DNA from: an uncultured Blautia sp.
GTDB taxonomy: Bacteria; Bacillota; Clostridia; Lachnospirales; Lachnospiraceae
Reading direction: 5' to 3'
NCBI GenBank assembly: GCA_946622645.1
Contig: CAMOQF010000001.1
Span: 1-64,000, forward strand
Length of the DNA: 64,000 bases
Both the position numbers and the translations under genes were made by a program. This document shows positions 42,990 to 50,868 of this stretch, piece by piece. Within the stretch, counting starts at the first letter, position 1. Every line of letters starts with the position of its first letter. The notes beneath the pieces were generated by a model. It had not been told where the DNA came from, made no database searches, and saw only the letters and a program-made list of their open reading frames with translations.

Positions 42990-44195
42990 TTATTCGACCG
43001 GAATCTCTTCGGCAGCTTCTTCAACTGCTTCTGCAGCTTCCTCGACTGCCTCGACAGCTTCTTCTGCTGCTTCGGGAGCAGCTTCGACTGCTTCTTCGAC
43101 TGCTTCTGCAGCTTCTTCCTGTACGGGAGCGGGAGCCGGTGCAGCGTTCTCAAGAGCCTTCATGCTCAGGCTGATCTTCTTGTCTTCGCCGTTAAAGTCA
43201 ACGACCTTTGCTTCGATCTCCTGACCGATGCTCAGAACGTCGGAGGGTTTGGCAACATGCTCTCTGGAGATCTGAGAGACATGAAGCAGAGCGTCCACGC
43301 CGGGAGCCAGCTCTACGAAAGCACCGAAGTCTGTCATACGGGCTACACGGCCTTTTACGATATTGCCGACTGCAAATTTGTCTGCAGCGTTGAGCCACGG
43401 ATTTTCATCCGGGAATTTCTTGGACAGAGCGATCTTTTCGCCGTTGATGTCTTTGATGAGGACCTTGACGGCATCGCCTACGCTGAAGACCTTGCGCGGA
43501 TTTTCAACACGGCCCCAGGACATCTCGGAGATGTGCAGCAGTCCGTCTGCGCCGCCCAGATCGATGAATGCACCGAAATCGGTGACGTTCTTTACAATAC
43601 CTTCGATGGTATCGCCGATGGAGATCCGCTCCATAAGAGCTTTCTGCTTTTCAGCCTTCTCGGCCAGCAGGAGCTGCTTGCGGTTGCCGATGATGCGGCG
43701 TCTTCTGGGATTGAACTCGGTGATGACAAACTCGATTTCCTGTCCTGCATACTTGGTCAGGTCTTTTTCATAGGTGTCGGAAACAAGGCTGGCCGGGATG
43801 AATACTCTGGTCTCTTCTACATTGACGCAGAGACCGCCGTCCAGAACCTGAGTGACCGGAGCTTTGAGGACTTCCTGGGTTTCAAATGCTTCTTCGAGAC
43901 GCTTGTTGCCTTTTTCTGCTGCCAGTCTCTTGTAGGTCAGGATAACCTGTCCTTCACCATCGTTTACCTTGAGGACTTTTGCTTCCATGGTATCACCAGG
44001 ATGCACGACCTCAGTGAGAACAACGCTGGAGTCATTGGTGTACTCGCTCTTGGTGATGATCCCGTCGGACTTGGCGCCGATATTAAGAATGATCTCATCG
44101 TCTTTTACGTCGATGACAACGCCTTCTACGATCTCGCCGTTGCGGATCGTCTTTACGGAATCTTCCAGCATCTGTTCAAAACTCAATTCTGACAT
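42990..44195 (-). CDS. rpsA: Ribosomal protein S1
   Basis: A 401-residue S1 with four OB-fold S1 domains: GEIVEGVVIDVKDDEIILN, then VTQVLDGGLCVNVEETRVFI, GIVKNVTDFGAFIDLGGADGLLHIS and GRVARMTDFGAFVELAPGVDALLHVS, followed by a roughly 45-residue Ala/Glu/Val tail. It binds mRNA for translation initiation or related roles. ATG 44195 has GAGGAGG nine bases upstream and overlaps the ispH 3' end by 20 bases in another frame. In many Clostridia ispH and S1 are one fused gene; here they are separate. Confidence 0.93.
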   Translation of the reverse strand: MSELSFEQMLEDSVKTIRNGEIVEGVVIDVKDDEIILNIGAKSDGIITKSEYTNDSSVVLTEVVHPGDTMEAKVLKVNDGEGQVILTYKRLAAEKGNKRLEEAFETQEVLKAPVTQVLDGGLCVNVEETRVFIPASLVSDTYEKDLTKYAGQEIEFVITEFNPRRRRIIGNRKQLLLAEKAEKQKALMERISIGDTIEGIVKNVTDFGAFIDLGGADGLLHISEMSWGRVENPRKVFSVGDAVKVLIKDINGEKIALSKKFPDENPWLNAADKFAVGNIVKGRVARMTDFGAFVELAPGVDALLHVSQISREHVAKPSDVLSIGQEIEAKVVDFNGEDKKISLSMKALENAAPAPAPVQEEAAEAVEEAVEAAPEAAEEAVEAVEEAAEAVEEAAEEIPVE

Positions 44196-45042
44196 GTTCT
44201 TGAACCTCCTCAATAATCTTCTTTGGGGTGGAAGCCCCTGCCGTAATACCTACATAACTACTGCATTGGAACATTTCAGAATCCAAGTCTACAGGTGTTT
44301 GTATATAGTAAGTATTTGCGCATTCCTTTTTGCATATTTCGAACAGTTTCTGTGTGTTGGAGCTGGACCTTCCGCCGATGACCAGCATCGTGTCCGACCG
44401 TGCGGCGATGGTGCGTGCTTCCTGCTGCCGGATCTCCGTTGCACTGCAGATCGTGTTCACTATGCTCAGAAAATCTGAAACATGATTATCATACCTCTTT
44501 TTTTCAAAAATTTCAACTAATTCTTGAAAAATGTTATAATTAAATGTGGTTTGCGATACGACGCATATCTGTGTATCCGCAGGCGGAATAAAGTCGAGCG
44601 CCTGCTGTCTGTTTTTCAGGACTGTATACGGTCCGCTGCACCATCCGCAGATGCCCTGCACTTCCGGATGCACGGCGTCTCCGATGATCACGATGTGTTT
44701 CCCTTCGGTGCTTTTCTCCCTTACGATTTTGTGGATCTTCAGCACAAACGGACACGTTACGTCGACATAGGGGATGTGATATTCCTGCAGCAGATCGTAG
44801 ATCTTTTTTCCGACGCCGTGGGAACGGATCACGACCGTCGAATCGTGAAGCGAAGGGATATCGTCTTCCGTGATCACACGGACGCCCTTTTCTTCGAGAT
44901 CGCGGACCACTTCCTCGTTGTGGATGATCGGTCCGAGGGTACAGATGCGGCCTTTCTGTTCTTCGGCCAGCTGATATACCCTGTCCACCGCGCGTTGTAC
45001 GCCGAAACAGAAACCGGCGCTCCTGGCTGTCTCGATCGTCAT
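44176..45042 (-). CDS. ispH: 4-hydroxy-3-methylbut-2-enyl diphosphate reductase
   Basis: A 288-residue IspH, the last MEP-pathway enzyme making IPP and DMAPP. The three cluster cysteines are in AGFCFGVQRAVD, DVTCPFVLKIH and NTICSATEIRQQEA; conserved histidines are in IIHNEEVV, IRSHGVG and DAVHPEVQGI; SSSNTQKL and TAGASTPKKIIEEV close the fold. The frame extends upstream to 45246, but that part overlaps cmk; ATG 45042 is right. Sits between cmk (4-base gap) and rpsA. Confidence 0.96.
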   Translation of the reverse strand: MTIETARSAGFCFGVQRAVDRVYQLAEEQKGRICTLGPIIHNEEVVRDLEEKGVRVITEDDIPSLHDSTVVIRSHGVGKKIYDLLQEYHIPYVDVTCPFVLKIHKIVREKSTEGKHIVIIGDAVHPEVQGICGWCSGPYTVLKNRQQALDFIPPADTQICVVSQTTFNYNIFQELVEIFEKKRYDNHVSDFLSIVNTICSATEIRQQEARTIAARSDTMLVIGGRSSSNTQKLFEICKKECANTYYIQTPVDLDSEMFQCSSYVGITAGASTPKKIIEEVQEHVRIEF

Positions 45043-45046
45043 TGAT

Positions 45047-45733
45047 TTATGCTTCCTTTTTCTCAGACTGTTTTCTTTTCGCAACGATATCGCAGATGGC
45101 CGATTCCACCTCCTCGATCGACAGATCGGAGGAATCCACCAGGACGGCATCCGGAGCCTGGGTGAGGGGTGCCGTCTCACGTCCGGAATCGCGAGCGTCC
45201 CTTTCACGGATCTCGGAAAGGACTTCCTCATAGTCGACGTTTTCACCCTTCTGGATCAGCTCATCACAACGCCTTCTGGCGCGTTTTTCGGCGGAAGCGG
45301 TAAGGAAGATCTTCACCTGTGCATCGGGAAGGATCACCGTGCCGATATCTCTTCCGTCCATGACGACGTCGTATGCTTCGGCCAGGTTTTTCTGCAGGTC
45401 CAGCAGATGGGCGCGGACCTCAGGGACCGCCGAACTCTTGGACGCCATCTGGCTTACTTCTTCCGTGCGCAGAAATGCGTTTACGTTTTCTCCGTTCAGA
45501 AGGACGATCTGTTCGCCGTCTTCGTACCGGATGGAAATATCCGCCTTTTTGCATTTTACGGCTATGGAAGCCGCATCATCGGCGGAAATACCGTTCCTTG
45601 TAAGAAAAAGCGCCATTGCTCTGTACATGGCGCCCGTGTCCACGTAAATGGCTCCCGTTCTCTGTGCTACTCTTCTTGCGATGGTGCTTTTTCCGGCTCC
45701 GGCCGGTCCATCGATCGCGATCTTAAACCCCAT
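45047..45733 (-). CDS. cmk: Cytidylate kinase
   Basis: A 228-residue CMP/dCMP kinase. P-loop KIAIDGPAGAGKSTIARRVA, YVDTGAMYRAMA, the GRDIGTVILPDA motif and the RRRCDELIQKG lid region are diagnostic. ATG 45733 gives the family length; longer starts run into the flavoprotein gene. First gene of cmk-ispH-rpsA. Confidence 0.96.
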   Translation of the reverse strand: MGFKIAIDGPAGAGKSTIARRVAQRTGAIYVDTGAMYRAMALFLTRNGISADDAASIAVKCKKADISIRYEDGEQIVLLNGENVNAFLRTEEVSQMASKSSAVPEVRAHLLDLQKNLAEAYDVVMDGRDIGTVILPDAQVKIFLTASAEKRARRRCDELIQKGENVDYEEVLSEIRERDARDSGRETAPLTQAPDAVLVDSSDLSIEEVESAICDIVAKRKQSEKKEA

Positions 45734-45749
45734 GGTATTCTCCTCTTCT

Positions 45750-46979
45750 TTACGGTATGGAAACCGCCGCCAGATGCGCGGTCGCCCAGGCGATCTGCAG
45801 ATTGAATCCGCCGGTGCAGGCGTCCACATCCAGCACTTCGCCGATAAAATAAAGTCCTTTCACCATCCTGGACTCCATGGTTCCGGGATCGATCTCCTTT
45901 ACATGGACGCCTCCGCGGGTGATGATCGCTTCTTTAAACGATCCGGTGCCTGTGATGGTACAGCCAAAAGTCTTTATGACCGCTCCGAGGCGTCTTCGTT
46001 CTTCCCGTGTGATATCATGGACACGTTTCCGTTCTTCGATCCCGCTCCTCCGGATCACAACGGGGATCAGGGAAGAAGGAAGAAGCTGATCCAGGGCATT
46101 GCAGAACTGTTTATGCAGATTTTCCTCAAAATCACGCAGGATCCTGGCGTCCAGCTTTTCGGGATCCAGAGCCGGTTTCAGGTCGATCTCCGCTGTAAGA
46201 GGCCCTTTTTTCAGCAAGGCGCCGACATGCGCGCTGGCTGTCAGCACCAATGGACCGCTGATGCCGTTGTGGGTAAACAGCATCTCCCCGAAATCTTCAA
46301 AAAGCTTCTTTTTTCCGTTCCGGATCGTAAGACGTACGTTCCGGAGAGAAAGCCCCTGCAGAGGCCTGAGGTCCTCTTCCTGCGTGAGTAGAGAGGTGAG
46401 CGAAGGCTGCAGCTCCCGTACGGTATGTCCGGCTTCTTCGGCAAAGCGGTAACCGTCTCCCGTGGAACCTGTCAGTGGATACGACATTCCTCCGGAAGCA
46501 ACGACCACGGCGTCCGATGCAAACAGGCTGCCGTCCGCCAGCACGACTCCGCAGGCGGTCCCGTCCTGAATTCTGATCTCTTTGACCGTTGTGTTCAGGT
46601 GGATCTGTACACCCTCTTCCCGCAGCCTTTTTTCAAGGGCACGGATGATATCCGAAGAATGGTCCGATACCGGAAAGACACGGTTCCCTCTCTCCGTCTT
46701 AAGAGGTACGCCCGCCTGCCGGAAGAAGCTCATTACGTCCTGGCTGTTATATTGGTAGATGGCGCTGTATAAAAACCGCGGATTCGTCACCACCGACCGC
46801 AGGAAATCCTCCTCATCACAGTCGTTCGTCACATTGCAGCGGCCCTTCCCTGTGATGAACAGCTTTTTCCCAAGCTTTTCATTCTTTTCAAAAATGTGCA
46901 CTTCATGTCCGCGTTCTGCCGCATGCACCGCGCACATCATTCCCGCGGCTCCTCCGCCGATGACCGAAACGACACTCAT
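45750..46979 (-). CDS. YhiN/HI0933-family FAD-dependent oxidoreductase
   Basis: A 409-residue flavoprotein of the HI0933/BaiN-like group. FAD-binding GGGAAGMMCAVHAAERG near the N-terminus, GKGRCNVTNDC, VVASGGMSYPLTGSTGDGYRFA and the C-terminal ITRGGVHVKEIDP..GLYFIGEVLDVD are the conserved blocks; these stretches are typical of this family. The physiological substrate is uncertain. It starts just after the decarboxylase terminator and runs into cmk. Confidence 0.9.
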   Translation of the reverse strand: MSVVSVIGGGAAGMMCAVHAAERGHEVHIFEKNEKLGKKLFITGKGRCNVTNDCDEEDFLRSVVTNPRFLYSAIYQYNSQDVMSFFRQAGVPLKTERGNRVFPVSDHSSDIIRALEKRLREEGVQIHLNTTVKEIRIQDGTACGVVLADGSLFASDAVVVASGGMSYPLTGSTGDGYRFAEEAGHTVRELQPSLTSLLTQEEDLRPLQGLSLRNVRLTIRNGKKKLFEDFGEMLFTHNGISGPLVLTASAHVGALLKKGPLTAEIDLKPALDPEKLDARILRDFEENLHKQFCNALDQLLPSSLIPVVIRRSGIEERKRVHDITREERRRLGAVIKTFGCTITGTGSFKEAIITRGGVHVKEIDPGTMESRMVKGLYFIGEVLDVDACTGGFNLQIAWATAHLAAVSIP

Positions 46980-47013
46980 TCATCCATACCTTTCACTGCA
47001 TGATCGTTATTTT

Positions 47014-47047
47014 CAAAAAGCCTGCCCGCCGGAGGCGGAGCAGGCTT
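47014..47047 (-). terminator. Terminator of the decarboxylase operon
   Basis: A strong stem (AAGCCTGC with GCAGGCTT, inner CCGCC with GGCGG; 47018-47047) is followed on the minus strand by five T residues. Lies 15 bases after the stop of the 5S-type subunit. Confidence 0.9.
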
Positions 47048-47061
47048 GCTTTTAAACTTTT

Positions 47062-48474
47062 TTATACGGGATAGGACCCGGTTCCTTTGTCGGCCTCGGC
47101 GGCGTCCACCTTGGACTGCTGCGCGTCACGATACTTGAAGAAATCGGTCGCGACCTGCGGGAACAGCGCGTAGGACAGAACGTCTTCGTCCTGCTGCTTA
47201 TAGCTGGCCATTTCGCTCTCCAGCTTATCCAGCTCGTTCTCGATCAGATCGGCCGGTCTGCAGGTAATCGGCTTTGCATCGCCGATGCACTTCTTCTGTA
47301 CTTCAGGATTGAAGGGCTTGACGGTGGAACCGTATTTGCCAAGCAGGATATCCTTGGTCTGGTCGGTGACCATCTTGTAGCGTTCGCCGAAGATCACGTT
47401 GAACACAGCCTGCGTACCTACGATCTGAGAAGACGGGGTGACCAGAGGCGGCTCGCCGAGATCCTTACGGACTCTCGGGACTTCCTCAAGCACTTCGTAG
47501 AACTTGTCTTCCGCGTGCTGCTCTTTCAGCTGGCTGGTCAGGTTGCTCAGCATGCCGCCGGGTACCTGATACAGGAGGGTCTTGATGTTGACGCCCAGGT
47601 TCTTCGGATTCAGGAGGCCTGTATCCAGCGCCTCGTCGCGAAGCGGACGGAAATAATCGGCGATCTCTGCCAGAAGCTTCTGGTCAAAGCCGGTGTCATA
47701 CGGCGTACCTTTGAAGGTCTCTACCATGACTTCCGTAGCCGGCTGTGAGGTGCCGAGTGCGAACGGAGACATCGCGCAGTCGATGATATCCACGCCGGCT
47801 TCCACTGCCTTCAGATAGGTCATGGAAGCGACGCCGGAGGTGTAATGGGTATGCAGATCGATCGGAAGGCTTACGGTCTCCTTCAGGGCGCTGACAAGCT
47901 CAGTCGCCTTGTAGGGAAGCAGCAGGCCGGCCATATCTTTGATGCAGATGGAATCCGCGCCCATGGCTTCGATGCGTTTTGCGGTCTCGGTCCAGTATTC
48001 CAGTGTGTAGGCATCGCCCAGTGTGTAGGAAAGAGCGACCTGTGCGTGTGCTTTTTCCTTGTTGGCGGCCTTGACGCAGGTCTCGAGGTTTCTCAGATCG
48101 TTCAGGCAGTCAAAGATACGGATGATATCGATGCCGTTGGCAACAGATTTCTGAACGAAATATTCCACCACGTCATCGGCGTAGGGGCGATATCCCAGGA
48201 TGTTCTGTCCGCGGAACAGCATCTGCAGCTTGGTGTTCTTAACGCCGTCACGGATCTTTCTGAGTCTCTCCCACGGATCTTCATGCAGGAAACGAAGTGA
48301 GGCGTCAAAAGTGGCGCCGCCCCAGCATTCCAGGGAATGGTAGCCGACTTTGTCCAGTTTATCCAGGATCGGAAGCATCTGCTCCGTGCTCATGCGGGTC
48401 GCGATCAGGGACTGATGAGCATCACGCAGGATGGTTTCCACAATTTTTACCGGTTTTTTTTCGATTTGTGCCAT
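47062..48474 (-). CDS. oadA: Oxaloacetate decarboxylase alpha / 5S transcarboxylase-type carboxyltransferase
   Basis: A 470-residue HMG-CoA-lyase-like TIM-barrel carboxyltransferase. Metal/active-site motifs: VETILRDAHQSLIATR, CIKDMAGLL (lysine that is carboxylated in relatives) and IDLHTHYTSGVASM (metal-binding HxH). AMSPFALGTSQPATE and GGMLSNL are typical. It lacks a C-terminal biotin domain; the carrier is a separate gene two genes upstream. It moves CO2 from oxaloacetate (or to pyruvate) to or from biotin. The frame extends to 48513; ATG 48474 is preceded by AGGAG. Last gene of the operon. Confidence 0.9.
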   Translation of the reverse strand: MAQIEKKPVKIVETILRDAHQSLIATRMSTEQMLPILDKLDKVGYHSLECWGGATFDASLRFLHEDPWERLRKIRDGVKNTKLQMLFRGQNILGYRPYADDVVEYFVQKSVANGIDIIRIFDCLNDLRNLETCVKAANKEKAHAQVALSYTLGDAYTLEYWTETAKRIEAMGADSICIKDMAGLLLPYKATELVSALKETVSLPIDLHTHYTSGVASMTYLKAVEAGVDIIDCAMSPFALGTSQPATEVMVETFKGTPYDTGFDQKLLAEIADYFRPLRDEALDTGLLNPKNLGVNIKTLLYQVPGGMLSNLTSQLKEQHAEDKFYEVLEEVPRVRKDLGEPPLVTPSSQIVGTQAVFNVIFGERYKMVTDQTKDILLGKYGSTVKPFNPEVQKKCIGDAKPITCRPADLIENELDKLESEMASYKQQDEDVLSYALFPQVATDFFKYRDAQQSKVDAAEADKGTGSYPV

Positions 48475-48502
48475 AGTGATTGTTCTCCTTCTATGTTGAT
48501 CA

Positions 48503-49651
48503 TCAGACGCCAAAGATTGCCATAAAGGTACCGGCTGCGACAGCCGTGCCTATAACGCCCGCCACATTGGGTCCCATGGCGTGCATCAGCAGGAAATTGG
48601 TGGGATCCGCCTGAGCGCCCACCTTCTGCGATACACGCGCGGCCATGGGCACGGCGGAAACGCCTGCGGAACCGATCAGCGGATTGATCTTTCCTCCTGA
48701 TATCTTGCACATCAGTTTGCCGAGCATCACGCCGCCGAAGGTACCAAAGGCGAAGGCGGCAAGACCAAGCGCAACGATCTTCAGAGTGCTGATGTTCAGG
48801 AAAGCTTCCGCACTGGTGGAAGCTCCTACGGAAGTACCCAGAAGGATGACCACGATGTACATGAGGGCGTTGCTGGCAGTTTCGGTCAGCTGTTTGACAA
48901 CGCCTGATTCACGGAACAGGTTGCCCAGCATCAGCATACCGACGAGCGGTGCCGTGGTCGGAAGGATCATACACACAACGATGGTGATGACGATGGGGAA
49001 GAGGATCTTTTCAAGCTTGGAGACCGGACGAAGCTGGTCCATCTTGATCTTGCGCTCCTTTTCGGAGGTGAAGGCCTTCATGATGGGCGGCTGAATGATC
49101 GGCACCAGCGACATGTAGGAATACGCCGCCACTGCGATGGGGCCCATCAGGGTCGTCTGGCCAAGCTTGCCGGCCAGGAAAATGGAGGTCGGGCCGTCCG
49201 CGCCGCCGATGATGGAGATGGCTGCGGCTGCCTTTCCGTTAAAGCCAAGGAAGATCGCCAGAAAATAAGCGACATAAATACCCAGCTGTGCTGCAGCTCC
49301 CAGAAGGAAGCTGATGGGGTTCGCGATCAGGGGACCGAAGTCCGTCATGGCGCCTACGCCCATGAAGATCAGGGACGGAAGAATACTCCACTCGTCCAGG
49401 ATATAGAAATAATGCATGAGTCCGCCGACTCCGTTGCTCATATCCTCCGGGCGGGCAATGATGTCCGGATAGATATTGACCAGCAGCATGCCGAAGGCAA
49501 TGGGGACCAGAAGAAGCGGTTCAAAACCATGGCGGATCGCAAGATACAGGAACCCACAGGCCACCACGATCATCAGATAATTGCCCCATGTCAGGTTAAA
49601 GAATGCTGTCTGATGCAGGAGATTGGACAAGGTATCTGTTACATAAGACAT
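48503..49651 (-). CDS. oadB: Sodium-translocating decarboxylase beta subunit
   Basis: A 382-residue, highly hydrophobic OadB/GcdB/MmdB-type subunit with about nine to eleven membrane segments. It decarboxylates carboxybiotin while pumping Na+ out. The conserved SIIGGADGPTSIFLAG region holds the Asp that is essential in studied beta subunits; NPISFLLGAAAQLGIY and GSAGVSAVPMAARVSQKVG are also typical. Fourth gene of the operon; ends 28 bases before the alpha-type gene. Confidence 0.95.
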   Translation of the reverse strand: MSYVTDTLSNLLHQTAFFNLTWGNYLMIVVACGFLYLAIRHGFEPLLLVPIAFGMLLVNIYPDIIARPEDMSNGVGGLMHYFYILDEWSILPSLIFMGVGAMTDFGPLIANPISFLLGAAAQLGIYVAYFLAIFLGFNGKAAAAISIIGGADGPTSIFLAGKLGQTTLMGPIAVAAYSYMSLVPIIQPPIMKAFTSEKERKIKMDQLRPVSKLEKILFPIVITIVVCMILPTTAPLVGMLMLGNLFRESGVVKQLTETASNALMYIVVILLGTSVGASTSAEAFLNISTLKIVALGLAAFAFGTFGGVMLGKLMCKISGGKINPLIGSAGVSAVPMAARVSQKVGAQADPTNFLLMHAMGPNVAGVIGTAVAAGTFMAIFGV

Positions 49652-49667
49652 TTGATTCCCTCCCGTC

Positions 49668-50042
49668 TTAGTTCATGGTAGCAAGCGTATCTCCGTTCTC
49701 TACGGCAGCGCCTTCTTTTACATCGATGCTGGCGATGGTTCCGTCCTGAGGAGCCACGACCGGGATCTCCATCTTCATGGATTCCAGAAGAATGACCGTG
49801 TCGCCGGCTTTGACGGTCTGGCCGATGCTGGCTTCAACTTTCAGCACCTTGCCGGGAACCGAAGCGGTGACCTTGACTGCGCCGGCGCCTGCTGCAGGAG
49901 CGGCAGCCTTGGGAGCAGCTTTCGGCGCTGCCTTCGGGGCAGCCTTGGGAGCAGCGGCAGCTGCGGGTGCAGCACCGGCGGCATTTTCTTCTACGGTAAC
50001 GTCATATGCAGTTCCATTAACAGTGATGGTATAGCTTTTCAT
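49668..50042 (-). CDS. Biotin carboxyl carrier protein subunit
   Basis: A 124-residue biotinyl carrier. MKSYTITVNGTAYDVTVEE is followed by an Ala/Pro/Lys linker with four APKA repeats (about residues 30-50), then a biotinyl domain with the acceptor Lys90 in ESMKMEI. ESMKM replaces the more usual EAMKM, a variant seen in decarboxylase carriers. It shuttles CO2 between the carboxyltransferase(s) and OadB. Confidence 0.93.
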   Translation of the reverse strand: MKSYTITVNGTAYDVTVEENAAGAAPAAAAAPKAAPKAAPKAAPKAAAPAAGAGAVKVTASVPGKVLKVEASIGQTVKAGDTVILLESMKMEIPVVAPQDGTIASIDVKEGAAVENGDTLATMN

Positions 50043-50077
50043 TTTTGAATTCCTCCTGAAAGATCATTTCTTAATTT

Positions 50078-50854
50078 TTACCTTCTGGAACGGCCGGCTC
50101 TGCGGATCGAACGGACCACAAAACCATCCGGCGTAGTGCCTTCCGCCGCTGCTATGGCCGCTGCTATGACAGCTACCAGTTCCTGGTCATCTGTTTCATC
50201 TTCTTCATAGACTTCGGGTACGGCAGGTTCCGGCGCTCTTACGGGAACGGCCGTCTCTGCTGCTTTTTTCTTGTTTTCTCCGTTCGGGATCAGCTTGAAC
50301 AGGGAGATCACGAAGCAAAGGAATATAAGCATTACGAACACGGTGCCAAGCCCCATCACTGTGTTCAGGCCTGCCCGCTGCATGTTGACCGACATGGGCA
50401 GATCCACATTGATGGTGAGGTTGCCGGGTTTTCCGTCAACAGCGTTGATGGTGTAGATAAAATCCGCGTCGTATTTTTCAAACACTGTTCTCTGGGTCAC
50501 CGTGTAGGTTTTTTTGTCCTCCGAAAGCTCCACCTTGACGGAGTCTTCCGGCTGGTCTTCTTTGTAGGCTCCCAGTTCTTCTTTGTTGGAGGCCCAGGCG
50601 TTCGCCGCGCTGGCGGAGAAAGCGTCCGTGCTCTCTTTTAACTCTTCGAGCTGGTTATCTTCTAACGAAACCACCTGCTGGGTCAGGCCGCGCACAAGCT
50701 TGTCGAGATAGGCTTCGTTCGATTGCTCTTTCTCGGTCTGTTCCGCTGCTTCTTCTGCTTCTGCATAGATCGCTCCGGCAGATACAAGCATCAGACACAA
50801 GGCCAGAAGAGCCGTCAGACCGACGCGTGTCAGTCGTTTTAAACTCTGTTTCAT
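50078..50854 (-). CDS. OadG-family small subunit with an exported N-terminal domain
   Basis: About 258 residues. A signal-peptide-like start (LTALLALCLMLVSAGAIYAEA) is followed by a 110-130-residue extracytoplasmic region, a membrane segment with the OadG pattern GLNTVMGLGTVFVMLIFL, and a cytosolic tail rich in Ala/Pro/Glu ending in an Arg-rich end. Typical OadG/MmdD proteins are near 80-120 residues, so the outside domain is an extra. ATG 50854 has GAGGTGAGG upstream. Likely assembles the membrane complex. Confidence 0.83.
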   Translation of the reverse strand: MKQSLKRLTRVGLTALLALCLMLVSAGAIYAEAEEAAEQTEKEQSNEAYLDKLVRGLTQQVVSLEDNQLEELKESTDAFSASAANAWASNKEELGAYKEDQPEDSVKVELSEDKKTYTVTQRTVFEKYDADFIYTINAVDGKPGNLTINVDLPMSVNMQRAGLNTVMGLGTVFVMLIFLCFVISLFKLIPNGENKKKAAETAVPVRAPEPAVPEVYEEDETDDQELVAVIAAAIAAAEGTTPDGFVVRSIRRAGRSRR

Positions 50855-50868
50855 CTGCCTCACCTCAC

